Origin: Reticulitermes lucifugus
Taxonomy: Eukaryota > Arthropoda > Insecta > Blattodea > Rhinotermitidae
Assembly: GCA_026260175.1 (NCBI GenBank)
Contig: JAKCWW010001041.1
Span: 18,903-82,902 of the forward strand
Direction: 5' to 3'
Length of the DNA stretch: 64,000 nucleotides
Every line of letters starts with the position of its first letter. Position 1 is the first letter of the stretch. Of this stretch, positions 55,601 to 64,000 are shown in pieces. The notes below the pieces were generated by a model, which saw nothing but the letters and a program-made list of their open reading frames with translations, was not told the DNA's origin and did not search any database. Position numbers and translations under genes: made by a program.

Positions 55601-58600
55601 GAAATTATTGAAGTCATCAAGTTCACACCACTCATCCCAACTCTTCTGAGAGAGCCAGGTAACAGGCTTTGCATAAGGATTGTCCAAACCAACTCCTCCT
55701 GTCAAGAGAAACATCCACTCTTGGATGTTCAACTGACTCTTGTTCTTCAAGACATTCACAGTCAGTAGCAATGAGAAGAGCAGTTTGTCCTGACACAGTG
55801 ACATTGACAATTACATACAATGATAACAATACCACAAACAATAACAAGAGTAACAAATTCCATGTACAATTACTGTTCACATATAACTGTATTAAGTATG
55901 CAAAGGCACTTGGTATATCCAGTGCCTTTCACTAAAACCCATTTGCAAAAGAGAATGAATGAGCATAATGAAAATGTGATTATGATATAATCAAATTAAA
56001 TTAACTTATGGCAGCCTTGCAGCCTTGGACATCATTGACGAAGCACTGAAAATGAAACAGGGCATAAAAATACAAATAATACAGCAAAATACAATGCAGA
56101 CAACCAACAAGATAAAAACATGTTTCAAGTGAAAAAAATAAAACCTATGAGATTGAACACAAGAAAAATTATGCAATAAAATCATGAGTGAGTCAAGACG
56201 AAAAATGTCTGCAAGCACAATACAGTCTTGCTGAATATGTCAAGGTTCCTGCAGACTGTATTACCAGCAGAAATACTTCTAGGTGAGAAACTTGTATTGA
56301 AGTTGCAGCATATCTTAAAAGTTGAGTAATCCCTATTTATCCTACCATTCTTCAGGGAATTATCTGAAGAAAGGAACATGTAATGTCGCTTCATACAGGA
56401 CTATGCCATGGGCCACATACTTTGCTTACTGACTTAACTAGAAAAATGATTCAACAAATAGTTTATAACTTTCACACTGTGGCCTCCAAATACGAATACA
56501 TAAAATTATTATTTGTGGGGGACACTCAAATACAGAATTTGTGTGAAAAAATCACATTTTTTGCAATAACTGAAATAAAATATTCACAGAGACTTGCCAG
56601 TATTTCAAGAGCAGCTCAACTGTTTATCAAACAGCATTTTCAGAAGGTGCAAGGCCTGCTTAGGAGCCAGATTTTCACTTCAGGACTCTTCTATAAAATA
56701 AGGTAAGCTGAATTGCAAAGACAAATGGACACTACATTCTACACAGATGCAAATTTCCTGTGCTATAATACTGAGGGAAAAATGGACCTCACATTCCAGG
56801 CAGATGCAAGTTTTCTATGTAATAATTTTTCCACCACAGCTGCAGTGCTCAGCAACATGATAAAACACATTCCCTGTACACAGACTAGGACAGTTTAAAG
56901 GCTCAGTTCACATTTTAATCCTTCAATTGGCTTTTACAGACATTAAGAGAAAATACTGGACAGGAAGATACTGTACTTACAAAAACTCACCTTCTCAAAT
57001 AAACCCCTGCAGACATTAATATACAGAGAGTATGTGAAGTACTTGGCGAGGTCTGCAAGGTGCTCTTCAACATTCTCCTTCTTCTCCATGTTGTCAATTG
57101 CAGTTTTGAAGAGATTCACAAACCATACCAGAGAATACTGGTACATGGGATCAATATTAGCTAGGTCAGCTGCAGCAAACAGAGACAGTATGGAACATGA
57201 ATTACTTTATAAATAAAGTTGTAAGATTTTTTCTTTCCACAACACACACCTAAAAGCTTTACATATAAATCAGTTCAGTGAAATCATGTTTAAAGAGTGC
57301 CAACCTAAAACCAAGAGGATAACCCAAATGGAAATTTGATATGCATGTATTACCATATTTGGCCTCTCCAGTGTATCCTTGGCATTTACATCACTATCAA
57401 GAAGTATAAAGGTATAGGCTTCACTGCCTGTTCCTTAATCTACTGGGTGTTTGACTTCTGCATTTTCTTTTGCCCAGAATCTATTCACTCCAGTGGTTTG
57501 TATTCCAGTGTCTGTTCTGGAAGTCTGTATGCAATCTGCAGATGTGCTGTTGATATCCTCTATGCTTTCATTCTGTACATCTGCTGTTGATAATCAGTAC
57601 ACCTTCATTCTGTACATACGTCATTTGGTGCTGATAATCATTGTGCCTTCACTCTGCACATATGCTGTTGATAATCAGTATGCATTCATTCTCTATTCAT
57701 GCTGTTGATAATCTCTGTACCTTCATTCTGTACATCTGCTGTTGATAATCAGTATACCTTCATTCTGTACATACCTCATATGCTGTTGATAATTGGTATG
57801 CCTTCATTCTGTACATATGCTGTTGATAACTGGTATGCCTTCATTCTGTACATCTGCTGCTGACAATCAGTATGCCTTCATTCTGAACACATGCTGCAGC
57901 CAAAACCTTTGGCAGTCAGCCATTCTCATTTATTCAAAATCTTCATTTCAAAATTCTCAAAAGAATCATAAAATCATCCATAAAAAACACATGTTCAATA
58001 AAACATATACTCAATATGACTACATTTCTTGTAGTGTACCTATCCATCATTCTAGTTTTGGACTTCATCCATTAGTGTTAATTTTTCCCACTGAATACTT
58101 TCTGAACTTACATTACCTAATACCTACCCCTAAGCACCACATTGAAATGTTACACACCAACAGTAAAAAAGAGGACAACAGAGTAACTGGCGATGGGTTT
58201 GTATGAAAGGCGAGCCTTGTCAATAGACTTCTCTGTCTCTTCAGCCACAGAATGTTTCTCTTGCACTTCACTGGCCAGTGTTTTTGAAGAACTAAGCACA
58301 TTAACAGCTGCCTCATCTTCCAGAATGTTGCCCTCTGTTGTGGACAGAACTTCCATGATCTTGTCTTCTGTCTCTTTCAGCATTCTGTAGTAAATAAATT
58401 TCACAATGTTAAGAGAATAACAAAATTCGACAACAAGAAATCCACTAATAAAACAATGATATGTGTTCCTTGAATAAAGTGCATACAGTTAAGACACAAT
58501 GGGCAGGACATGTATAATTTCATCAGTTTGTACAGCAGTTCACAATCGTATTTCATTTCCTATACCACTTAGTGTATTTGAATGCAATTTAGTGTCAACA

Positions 58601-61600
58601 GTCTACATTAAGTTAATTTTGCCCATATCAGTTTACAATATCTCTCCACTTTGTAGGCAACAGCTTCTTGAAAACATCCAATTAAAAGAGATCTGCATAC
58701 AACATAAGCATCAATTTAAATGAAATGTATAAATTTCATATGAAAATTTTTGAGCATGGTGCATTTATAATAAGATAAATAAGCATAATTTGTGACTCTT
58801 ATCTTGGCTTTAAACCATATGAAATGCAGTATGGCTCAGGTGTGGTATGGTAAGTACCCTATGTCTGGTTCTGTTCTGGTTCAGGAGTCTAAAGAATATA
58901 AACAGTTCAGTACAGTCCAAACCATTTATATAAAAGTCACAAAATGTAGTAAATAACAAGGACTAAATTTCTGTTTGAAATAATGTTCAATGTCCAAAAA
59001 GAACAGACCGCTGTGTTACATTTTTCAAAAGCTGCTGTTGAAAATTCCAATTTTGGTTACAATCAGACAATATCAGACACTTTATATGAAGGAATCTTCT
59101 TCAGGACAGCAATCATACAAAACAAGTTTAACTTTATGAGTGATTATATGGTAACCCCCATTTTTCAGATTATGAATTACGGACAAAAATTTCTTGCCTT
59201 ATGTTTGGGTAACTATAGCATGTTGCACAAATATTCAGCCAACCACAACTAGAATACTGACCTCTCCCCTTAGGAAATCAGCTGTTTTTCATAACAGCCT
59301 TCATAACAATGCCATAAATGAAGCATGTTTCTCAGACTGCACACTTTTAAAATGCTTTGCAGATATCAGAAGCAGGTCCAGACAGCTGGGATATTCATAG
59401 AAGAGTGTGGGGTGTAGTGCAAACCAGCCTATATGGGCCACTCAACATTATGCACAAATGAAAATAATGAACTTTAAAGGCAGCAACTTGTACATATAAT
59501 TTCCATGGCACTTAGCTATATGCTGATAATGAAGTTTATTCTTATATCAGCCTATTTTACCACTCTGGAAGAGTCCACCTCTAGATTTTGTTTGGCTCTT
59601 TTATTTGAGGACATATGTGATGTGTGTACCATTCCCCCCCCATTTATATTGACTGTATCCATAATAATTTAGACAGCTACCCAAGCAGTTTACCTCCTAT
59701 TCTCAGCTCCTTGCACAGTGAGTTGGTTCTTCTCTGCCTCCAAGTCAGGTCGCTCTTTAGCCACCACAATGCCCAGCAGCTGGTCCTCCAACCCGACCGG
59801 TGTTATCATAAAGTTAAGCAGAGTTACTTTTGCAGACACCTCTGGCAAGTAGTGTGGGTTCCACAATTTTGTTGTAATGTAGAATCTTTAACAGAGGAAG
59901 CCACACTTTAAATCTGAAATTCAGTTATTTCTCTGAACGTTAAGGCACCACTGAAAATTATTTCTTCAGATTTTCATATCTACCCTAACAAATAACAAAG
60001 AACAAAATGAGGCTTCAAGCTATTGCACAACATGAGAGCACATTCTTAAACTTGGCTGTGGTTACAAGTCAGCTGCACGTTCTTGCCACAGATATGTTTG
60101 CAAAAAGAGCCCCTTGATGTATTAAATTGAAGGCTGGGAGAGTCCAGAACCATTATGAATTTAGTGGGAGGAAGGGGGAGGGGGTAGGAGAGAGAGTTTA
60201 TTTATGGTTCATTTAATAACAATGTTAGCATCTGAAATTATATAGCACTGAATGGTAGAATAACTAGAGAATAACGAATTGGAAAGTATGTGGACAGAAA
60301 CAGTCATGGCCTAATTTGTTTGGAATTTGCCACATATTGTAAATTTGAATTTTTTCGTGTTTTGTGAGGTATGCCTCAAATTGAGAATATGTTGCCAACC
60401 ATATGATAACTTCGCCGAAAAAATGATAGTTTTGTTTGGCTGAACGGGTAATTTTTTAATGACAGGCTGGCCACCCTATTAGTCAATGAACTGTGATATT
60501 TTTTAATAACATGATGGTCAAGCCAACATTGCTACAATGTCACAAGTGACTATATTTATACATACACACCTATGTATAAATGAATGATTGTTTACAAAAA
60601 GCAGTAGCCTATCTAAAATTTTTATTTCATACACCTGAAGTTTGAATTGTACTCGACAATGGAGTCCCCAAGCTTGATGCATAAGGCTTCACCCTGTTTG
60701 AAGGTCTGTTTCTGTAGCAGTGGTTCCAACATGGAGTCGAGATCCTCTCCAATGTTCTCCAGCAGTACCTGAGTAAAAGCAACTCTTTTTAATTATGCAA
60801 TACCAACTACTACAGCTATTTGGCAATGTTTATACTGTTACGATTGATTACGTGATTGACAGAATAACAGAAGTAAAATCTGAGAAAAAATTCTTTATCA
60901 CAACAGTGTTTCACCTACCACTCTAACGAATATAATGTGTCGCAAGGTACCATCTTAATGTAAATTAATTTATTCATGCAAACAACTTGGAAACAAAGTA
61001 TAACATAATCCATAATTTATTTCCTTACACCCATGTTTCATCTCCTTAATATCACATTTTCCAGTCAGGCATATAAAATTTTAACCTTGTGGTGTTCCCT
61101 CAGTAAGAGTTTCAGTTTGCTTAACTGAAATGCACAAGTAAGCTGCAATTCCAGGAAGAGGAAGAGTAGGTAGAAGATGAAACAAGAAGAAGTTGGACAA
61201 AGAAGAAGAACAAGAGGGAGGTGAAACAAAAAGATAATAATAAAACAGAGCAACTAATAAGAAATGCACAAGTTTCCTAAATTTTCATTTCTAGCAATGA
61301 GTTCATAATCTTATTGCACATTTTTATTATCATGGGTTTACAATAACGCACAATTCATTATTTTCTAGTTCAGTATACTACATAACACAATACCATATAT
61401 TTTACCCTTACTGGTAATGGTATACGTGGTTAATTAAAGCTTCCTTTTCAGCCAAGGCCATTGCAATTAACACTGTGTTACACACAGAATACATGAAGTG
61501 GACTGAACCAGCTCAGAATCCTGGCAAATTGTGTGCTTTTATATTGGAAGTTCTGAATATTCTTATTCTGTTACCAGTGTGTGAGTAGGTGACTGTTTCA

Positions 61601-63770
61601 GTTAGTGAACAAAAGCACATAAAGTGACACATTTTATGCATACAGGCATTCCAAATTGGATTCCATTTTCCAGCACACGGTTATAGTCTGGGCTAGTAAA
61701 ACGGATCACTTTCAGATTGTTAGACTTCTCCATGTTCTTCACCCACACGTTGGCCTGGCCTTGGGGGTCAATCATCAGTGGATATCGACGAGCATTTCTG
61801 GAACAAATTGTGAACATATCAAAGTCACAGGCTCTGATAAAATCAGTACAGAAACTTGAAATGTGCTGCTAGCTTGGAATAAAACCTCTGGACATTAACA
61901 TTTGAGAGAAGCAGTCACATAATGTTAGAAAACATTTAAATTTCTATGAAAAAGACAAATCAAAGGATATAAAACATCTCAAGTTCTACTTTATTCAGTG
62001 AATATGATTAAAATGTACTGTGGTTCTACATAGCTACCTACAGTACAACAACGAACAATGACATATTTTGCAAAATCATGAACAGGTTCATGTCTTGCAC
62101 CAAAATGTGGGATAAGATCATATACAATTAGCTAATACATCCCGGAAATATGAGACACAATTCAAATATCTGGGAATGACAGAAACAAAGAAAATTATAT
62201 ATATTATGAAGGTAAGAGAAAATTAAATTAAGAGCTTTCTTACTAACATTTAGTTCAGAATTTTGACTTACTGTCTGCTACCTAAAGCTACAAAAATTAA
62301 TATGCACAAAAAAAAAACCTGTCATTTATGTGGGTGTGAGACTTGGTCTCTTGCAGCTTTACTGTATATGAATGTAATACCATAACATATCATGGTCAAA
62401 GATAAGCTACTTGCATTAGTTCTTTCTGTTCCCTCTCCATCATTTTGATCAATACCCTACTATCAAAAGTAAACAGAATTCTGTCCTGTGAGTCCTCTAA
62501 GCTCATAAGTGGATTCATTCACCCTTAGTAGGTGGACCATAACCAAAGACATAAAAAAAAATTTAAACTAATTAATACCTACTTCAGTATGATAGCATTA
62601 TCCACTGAAAACAAATCGCTGGGAAGTCCACAGATATTCCACTGCCTAATCTCTACAGCTTCCCCCAGCACTGTGGTCAGTGCGAAGTCTTTTGAGCATA
62701 TCATCTGAAGATCAAGCAGATGCTTTACCCAGGAAGCTATCTGCTGCGCACGGAACTGCAGTGTGAAGGCCCCCAGGTATGCCACCACACCACAGCAAAT
62801 CAGCACATCACCTAGCCAGTGCAACACAAGTGTTTTTTATAATTGATATTAAATTGGTATTATTGTTACCAGATATGAATTCTTAATGTAATGCAGAAAT
62901 TACACACACACACACATACACACAATTTGTTTAAACTATTGTTATACAAATAATTATGCAGTATTTTATTTACTGTTCATTTGTAGCTTTCAAGAGACTC
63001 CTCCTATCCTCTTGGGCTTGTGAACAACAGAAATTAATATAACCAGCAAGTAACAGTAGGTGAAGTGTTTCATGCAATATTAATTTGTCATTACTTTCTT
63101 TCAATACCCTTGACAGCAGATTTTAAAATTGAGATGAAAAATGATGGCAATAAAGATAAGACACAGAAGAAAGGAAGAACATGGGACATAATTGAGGAGG
63201 AAGAGAATTAGATGTAGAAGCATGGCTACTAGGTGAACTGCACAGAGCAGATGTATTTGAGGAATCAAAACAAGACATGAAGCTACAACAGTGTAAGTTC
63301 AAACAACAAATTTTCATATGAATGCCACAGCATCTCAGTTGATTTGACAACTTGCTACAACTGCAATGGAGTAGCTGTAAGTCACTCACTGCACATGAGA
63401 CAATTACAAATAAAGAATGTCTTCTCACCAGTCAGAGTCAAGTATTTTTCACCAAGTGCTTTTGCTGTACCAGACCAACAACTTTTCTCTCCTCCAAGTC
63501 TTCCAATCAGTTCCTCTGCCCGCTTTAGTTTGAAGTGGCAACTATCAACTTCTGCCTGCAGCATGGCATAACTTTTCCTGTTCTGGTCCAGTACTGCTTC
63601 TAGCCGAGCAAGTTTACCCTGAACTTCACATAACCGGGCTCTCTTAACTTCCAGTGCTGCCATAGCAAATGAAAAATCAGCTGCAGCCTTTGCAAGAGCC
63701 TGTTTCTTGGGTGCTATAACTTCAGCTGCTTCTGCATATTTTGATATGGCTATCACCCATTTACACAGAC
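38689..63770 (-). CDS. axonemal dynein heavy chain, inner-arm DNAH3/7/12 type, 3' 20 exons
   Basis: This is the motor that hydrolyses ATP and walks along microtubules in the axoneme of cilia and flagella; in insects mainly sperm tails and chordotonal neurons. Twenty exons carry 3,704 nt, giving about 1,233 residues and a stop. Every junction is phase-consistent and no stop or frameshift interrupts. Domains in order: end of the microtubule-binding domain and coiled-coil 2 of the stalk; AAA5; AAA6; the long C-terminal domain. Strong signatures are [146 protein letters not shown] and [16 protein letters not shown]. The wording is closest, from memory, to DNAH3/DNAH7/DNAH12 (one-headed inner-arm dyneins; Drosophila Dhc62B or Dhc36C group). 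The 5' two-thirds (tail, linker, AAA1-AAA4) lie beyond position 64000. One intron uses a GC donor. The exact orthologue needs a tree. Confidence 0.95.
39083..39305 (-). repeat. tRNA-derived SINE, family G (copy 2, inverted)
   Basis: Plus-strand GGGAATCGAACCCAG is the inverted box B. GTATGGTGACTAAGCTGCGG on minus is a tRNA-like head. The body is shared with 17640-17850. It lies in the last dynein intron. Confidence 0.75.
39440..40145 (+). pseudogene. LINE 3' end (second family), in the last dynein intron
   Basis: The plus strand reads [20 protein letters not shown], then [18 protein letters not shown] and a stop. It matches the usual tail of insect LINE pol proteins (FKKxLKxFLLxxxFYSxxEF). 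The 3' UTR follows with CGTGTCCAATATCATTCTGT and a tail of ATACAATACAATAC. A foldback MITE (39691-39900) is inserted at the last codons. Confidence 0.7.
39691..39900. mobile_element. family D foldback MITE (copy 3) with a nested hairpin and 14-bp flanking duplication
   Basis: Outer arms 39725-39752 and 39869-39896 are a perfect 28-bp inverted repeat (TGTGGTCTTTTGGGTAATTA, CACGGCGG). Inside the left half, 39751-39771 and 39776-39796 form a perfect 21-bp hairpin with a 4-nt TTTC loop. ACAGCTGACTCCTA is present on both sides (39677-39690 and 39901-39914). Carries GAAGATGGGAC, then a loop, then GTCCCGAAACGTCGG at 39818-39850. Confidence 0.9.
40358..40501 (-). CDS. dynein exon w19
   Basis: Reads [20 protein letters not shown], then [12 protein letters not shown], and ends VPI|GTAAGT. 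Part of the C-terminal domain; phase 0 on both sides. Confidence 0.96.
40502..41146. other. dynein intron
   Basis: No repeat recognised. Confidence 0.7.
41147..41284 (-). CDS. dynein exon w18
   Basis: Reads [20 protein letters not shown], then [20 protein letters not shown], ending FDFE|GTGAGG. C-terminal domain; phase 0 on both sides. Confidence 0.96.
41285..42606. other. dynein intron
   Basis: 1.3 kb, no repeat recognised. Confidence 0.7.
42607..42758 (-). CDS. dynein exon w17
   Basis: Reads [20 protein letters not shown], then [30 protein letters not shown]. Acceptor TTTTGTACTAG; donor CAG|GTCTGT. Phase 1 in, 0 out. Confidence 0.96.
42759..43761. other. dynein intron
   Basis: Contains a (CA)n microsatellite at 43662-43695, otherwise nothing recognised. 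Confidence 0.7.
43662..43695. repeat. (CA)n microsatellite
   Basis: About 17 uninterrupted CA units in a dynein intron. Confidence 0.95.
43762..43996 (-). CDS. dynein exon w16
   Basis: Reads [20 protein letters not shown], then [20 protein letters not shown], then [14 protein letters not shown] and VQKAVKG. Acceptor CTCCCTGTTCAG, donor AAAG|GTGAAT. Phase 0 in, 1 out. Confidence 0.96.
44268..45185 (-). mobile_element. non-LTR retrotransposon fragment (family L1a, copy 2) with a sequence gap
   Basis: On minus: an RNase H domain ([53 protein letters not shown]), then the N gap, then the C-terminal zinc knuckle and a 3' end whose text matches 37890-38190 closely. It lies in a 4.2-kb dynein intron, in the same orientation as the gene. 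It is 5' truncated. Confidence 0.88.
44589..44700. other. assembly gap (112 N)
   Basis: A run of N inside the LINE copy, likely because the repeat could not be resolved. Confidence 0.99.
45186..45702. other. dynein intron
   Basis: Nothing recognised. Confidence 0.5.
45703..45950 (+). repeat. tRNA-derived SINE, family A (copy 4)
   Basis: Head CACACGGTCTAAGGCATGGG and box B GGGTTCAAATCTC. Several positions have changed CG to CA or TG compared with the copies at 1785 and 12979 (for example GGTCTAAGGCA for GGTCTAAGGCG). The 3' end GCCCACTAGGGGCTGTC is preserved. Confidence 0.9.
45951..47698. other. dynein intron, no exon seen
   Basis: Open frame at 46085-46462 has no domain. No clear repeats. 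Confidence 0.5.
47699..48136. mobile_element. foldback MITE with TIRs, family I
   Basis: AATAAATCATAAA at the left is mirrored by TTTATGATTTATT at the right. Inner arms (AAACATGTTTCGACCTTTTA, TAAGATCATCTTCAGGGAGA) are mirrored by AAGTCTCCCTGAAGATGACG, TTATAAAAGGTCGAAACATG. About 438 bp, non-coding. It ends about 65 bp from exon w15 in the 3' direction of the gene. Confidence 0.85.
48201..48367 (-). CDS. dynein exon w15
   Basis: Reads [20 protein letters not shown], then [20 protein letters not shown], and [16 protein letters not shown]. Phase 1 in, 0 out. Confidence 0.96.
48368..49687. other. dynein intron
   Basis: 1.3 kb, nothing recognised. Confidence 0.7.
49688..49844 (-). CDS. dynein exon w14
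   Basis: Reads [20 protein letters not shown], then [20 protein letters not shown]. Acceptor TTCTGGGTTGCAG, donor TCTG|GTATGT. Phase 0 in, 1 out. Confidence 0.96.
49845..50567. other. dynein intron with a GC-AG boundary
   Basis: The donor is GAG|GCATGT on the minus strand, the acceptor TTGCAG|GAC. See findings. No repeats seen. Confidence 0.85.
50568..50787 (-). CDS. dynein exon w13
   Basis: Reads [53 protein letters not shown] and MFLDEYE. Phase 2 in, 0 out. [12 protein letters not shown] is a hallmark of the dynein C-terminal region. Confidence 0.97.
50788..51958. other. dynein intron
   Basis: Holds a SINE B at 51114-51295. Confidence 0.7.
51114..51295 (+). repeat. tRNA-derived SINE, family B (copy 5)
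   Basis: Head ATGGCTCAGGCGGTTAGTC with decayed box B (AGTTTGATTCTGA). The body CGTGAGATTTGTGGTGG and ATTCCACCAATGCTACATAC matches the family. Confidence 0.85.
51959..52110 (-). CDS. dynein exon w12
   Basis: Reads [20 protein letters not shown], then [31 protein letters not shown]. Acceptor CATTCTGTGCAG, donor CATCAG|GTAACA. Phase 0 in, 2 out. Confidence 0.97.
52111..53642. other. dynein intron
   Basis: 1.5 kb. A 201-codon plus-strand open frame at 52323-52928 has no domain and is considered chance. Confidence 0.6.
53643..53795 (-). CDS. dynein exon w11 (AAA6)
   Basis: Reads [20 protein letters not shown], then [39 protein letters not shown] and LQNCHLA are the family's best-conserved AAA6 motifs. 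Phase 0 on both sides. Confidence 0.97.
53796..54007. other. dynein intron
   Basis: Short intron, nothing special. Confidence 0.8.
54008..54153 (-). CDS. dynein exon w10 (start of AAA6)
   Basis: Reads [20 protein letters not shown], then [20 protein letters not shown] and KFADDQ. The CxPLIFxLxPGxDP stretch is the degenerate nucleotide site of AAA6. Phase 1 in, 0 out. Confidence 0.97.
54190..54280. repeat. CAT/CAC-rich low-complexity stretch
   Basis: Impure trinucleotide repeats (CATCATCGTCATCATCGG, CACCACCACCAC) in a dynein intron. Creates a spurious His/Cys-rich frame on plus. Confidence 0.9.
54713..54896 (-). CDS. dynein exon w9
   Basis: Reads [20 protein letters not shown], then [33 protein letters not shown] is conserved in all axonemal dyneins. 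Phase 0 in, 1 out. Confidence 0.96.
54975..55132. mobile_element. pogo/Tigger-like MITE, about 158 bp
   Basis: Termini CAGTAGAACCCAGATAAGAA and, inverted, AAGTAGAACCCTGTTAAGAA. Both ends abut TA, the target of the Tc1/mariner group. Interior repeats of (T)AAGAAGTC(C) text. No coding capacity. Confidence 0.8.
55133..55597. other. dynein intron
   Basis: Nothing recognised. Confidence 0.6.
55598..55789 (-). CDS. dynein exon w8
   Basis: Reads [20 protein letters not shown], then [20 protein letters not shown], then [20 protein letters not shown]. Phase 0 on both sides. Confidence 0.97.
55790..56990. other. dynein intron
   Basis: 1.2 kb, nothing recognised. Confidence 0.6.
56991..57169 (-). CDS. 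dynein exon w7 (AAA5/AAA6 region)
   Basis: Reads [20 protein letters not shown], then [20 protein letters not shown], then [16 protein letters not shown]. Acceptor TTTGCTGCAG, donor GAGAAG|GTGAGT. Phase 1 in, 0 out. Confidence 0.97.
57540..57900. repeat. minisatellite, unit about 37-44 bp, about 9 copies
   Basis: Units read CCTTCATTCTGTACATCTGC, TGTTGATAATCAGTAT with a few changes. Starts fall near 57564, 57602, 57646, 57682, 57720, 57757, 57801, 57838 and 57874. Two units carry an extra 6-8 bp (TACGTCAT / TACCTCAT). Lies in a dynein intron. Confidence 0.92.
57901..58157. other. dynein intron
   Basis: Nothing recognised. Confidence 0.6.
58158..58384 (-). CDS. dynein exon w6 (AAA5 extension)
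   Basis: Reads [20 protein letters not shown], then [20 protein letters not shown], then [28 protein letters not shown] is a signature of axonemal dyneins. Phase 2 in, 1 out. Confidence 0.97.
58385..59693. other. dynein intron
   Basis: 1.3 kb. TTTTGGTTACAATCAGACAA at 59051-59070 resembles part of the tandem repeat at 14490-14520. Confidence 0.5.
59694..59885 (-). CDS. dynein exon w5 (AAA5)
   Basis: Reads [20 protein letters not shown], then [20 protein letters not shown], then [15 protein letters not shown]. Phase 2 in, 2 out. Confidence 0.97.
59886..60634. other. dynein intron
   Basis: Nothing recognised. Confidence 0.6.
60635..60768 (-). CDS. dynein exon w4 (AAA5)
   Basis: Reads [20 protein letters not shown], then [24 protein letters not shown]. 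Phase 0 in, 2 out. Confidence 0.97.
60769..61643. other. dynein intron
   Basis: Nothing recognised. Confidence 0.6.
61644..61797 (-). CDS. dynein exon w3 (AAA5)
   Basis: Reads [20 protein letters not shown], then [42 protein letters not shown] is diagnostic. Phase 2 in, 0 out. Confidence 0.98.
61798..62582. other. dynein intron
   Basis: Nothing recognised. Confidence 0.6.
62583..62811 (-). CDS. dynein exon w2 (AAA5 start)
   Basis: Reads [20 protein letters not shown], then [19 protein letters not shown]. The donor GAA|GTAGGT is used so that AA joins A of the next exon (Lys). Phase 1 in, 2 out. Confidence 0.96.
62812..63428. other. dynein intron
   Basis: Short (CA)n at 62885-62912, otherwise nothing. 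Confidence 0.6.
63429..63770 (-). CDS. dynein exon w1: exit of microtubule-binding domain and stalk coiled coil 2
   Basis: Reads [20 protein letters not shown], then a heptad-rich helix ([40 protein letters not shown]), then [28 protein letters not shown] follows the microtubule-binding domain; LGGEKSxW marks entry into AAA5. Acceptor TAATTTTTAG; phase 1 in, 1 out. Confidence 0.97.
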
Positions 63771-64000
63771 CTAAAAATTAATTTAAAAAAATTAACACTA
63801 TTGTTATCAAGACTGTATTTAAATGGTTTATTTGATCGTCTATTTATTTGTTCCAGTACCTCTCACTGACATGTCAGCTGCTACACATGAGAGAATATTA
63901 TTAACTAGCAGAATGTATGGCATTCTAGGAGAGATTTGAGAAGACTTCAGATGTTATGATACCCTGAAGATTCCTACTAGAAAGTTTAATTTAAAAAGTG
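63771..64000. other. dynein intron, runs off the window
   Basis: No further exon before the right edge. Confidence 0.6.

Noticed and set aside
57540-57900. CRISPR array
   Set aside because: Repeat units are adjacent without unique spacers, and the sequence is eukaryotic.
57451-58206. Long plus-strand frames across the minisatellite
   Set aside because: Generated by the repeat unit lacking stops. No protein signature.

Overview
The window is eukaryotic and almost certainly from an insect. Genes are split by long AT-rich introns with GT-AG junctions, and there are many tRNA-derived SINEs, foldback MITEs and decayed non-LTR retrotransposons. The N-terminal style of the zinc-finger protein, the MADF protein and the SINEs fit a cockroach or termite (Blattodea). 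That placement rests on recognition, not on a search.

Layout. (1) 1-15 kb is CpG-rich and full of repeats. On the minus strand it holds two well-spliced exons (about 7.1 kb and 3.1 kb) that I read as the N-terminal part of a dipeptidyl-peptidase-IV-family gene; the rest of that gene was not found here. (2) 16.5-27.6 kb, minus strand, is a three-finger C2H2 protein assembled from three phase-compatible exons. An alternative 3' exon (24.3-24.5 kb) and an alternative first exon (21.0 kb) are possible. (3) 29.4-31.7 kb, minus strand, is an intact two-exon MADF-domain (Adf-1-like) protein of 299 residues. (4) 31.7-38.3 kb is repeat-rich intergenic DNA with a decayed LINE at 35.6-38.2 kb. (5) 38.7-63.8 kb, minus strand, is the 3' part of an axonemal inner-arm dynein heavy chain of the DNAH3/7/12 type. 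Twenty exons were traced, every junction keeps frame, and together they encode the last roughly 1,233 residues, from the microtubule-binding-domain exit to the stop. The 5' part lies beyond the right edge.

The genes do not form an operon or an obvious pathway. All four lie on the minus strand, but they are independent: a membrane or secreted peptidase, two DNA-binding proteins and a ciliary or flagellar motor.

Most of the remaining DNA is mobile. There are at least five tRNA-headed SINE families, several foldback elements, a hAT-like MITE with an 8-bp target duplication, a pogo-like MITE, a pair of TIR elements and three or more LINE families. The most unusual signals are: a CTGAAG / hairpin / GAAAC core shared by otherwise different foldback elements, with compensating stem changes; a sharp CpG-rich versus CpG-poor partition that follows the genes; a GC-AG intron in the dynein gene; and nested insertions with visible target duplications.
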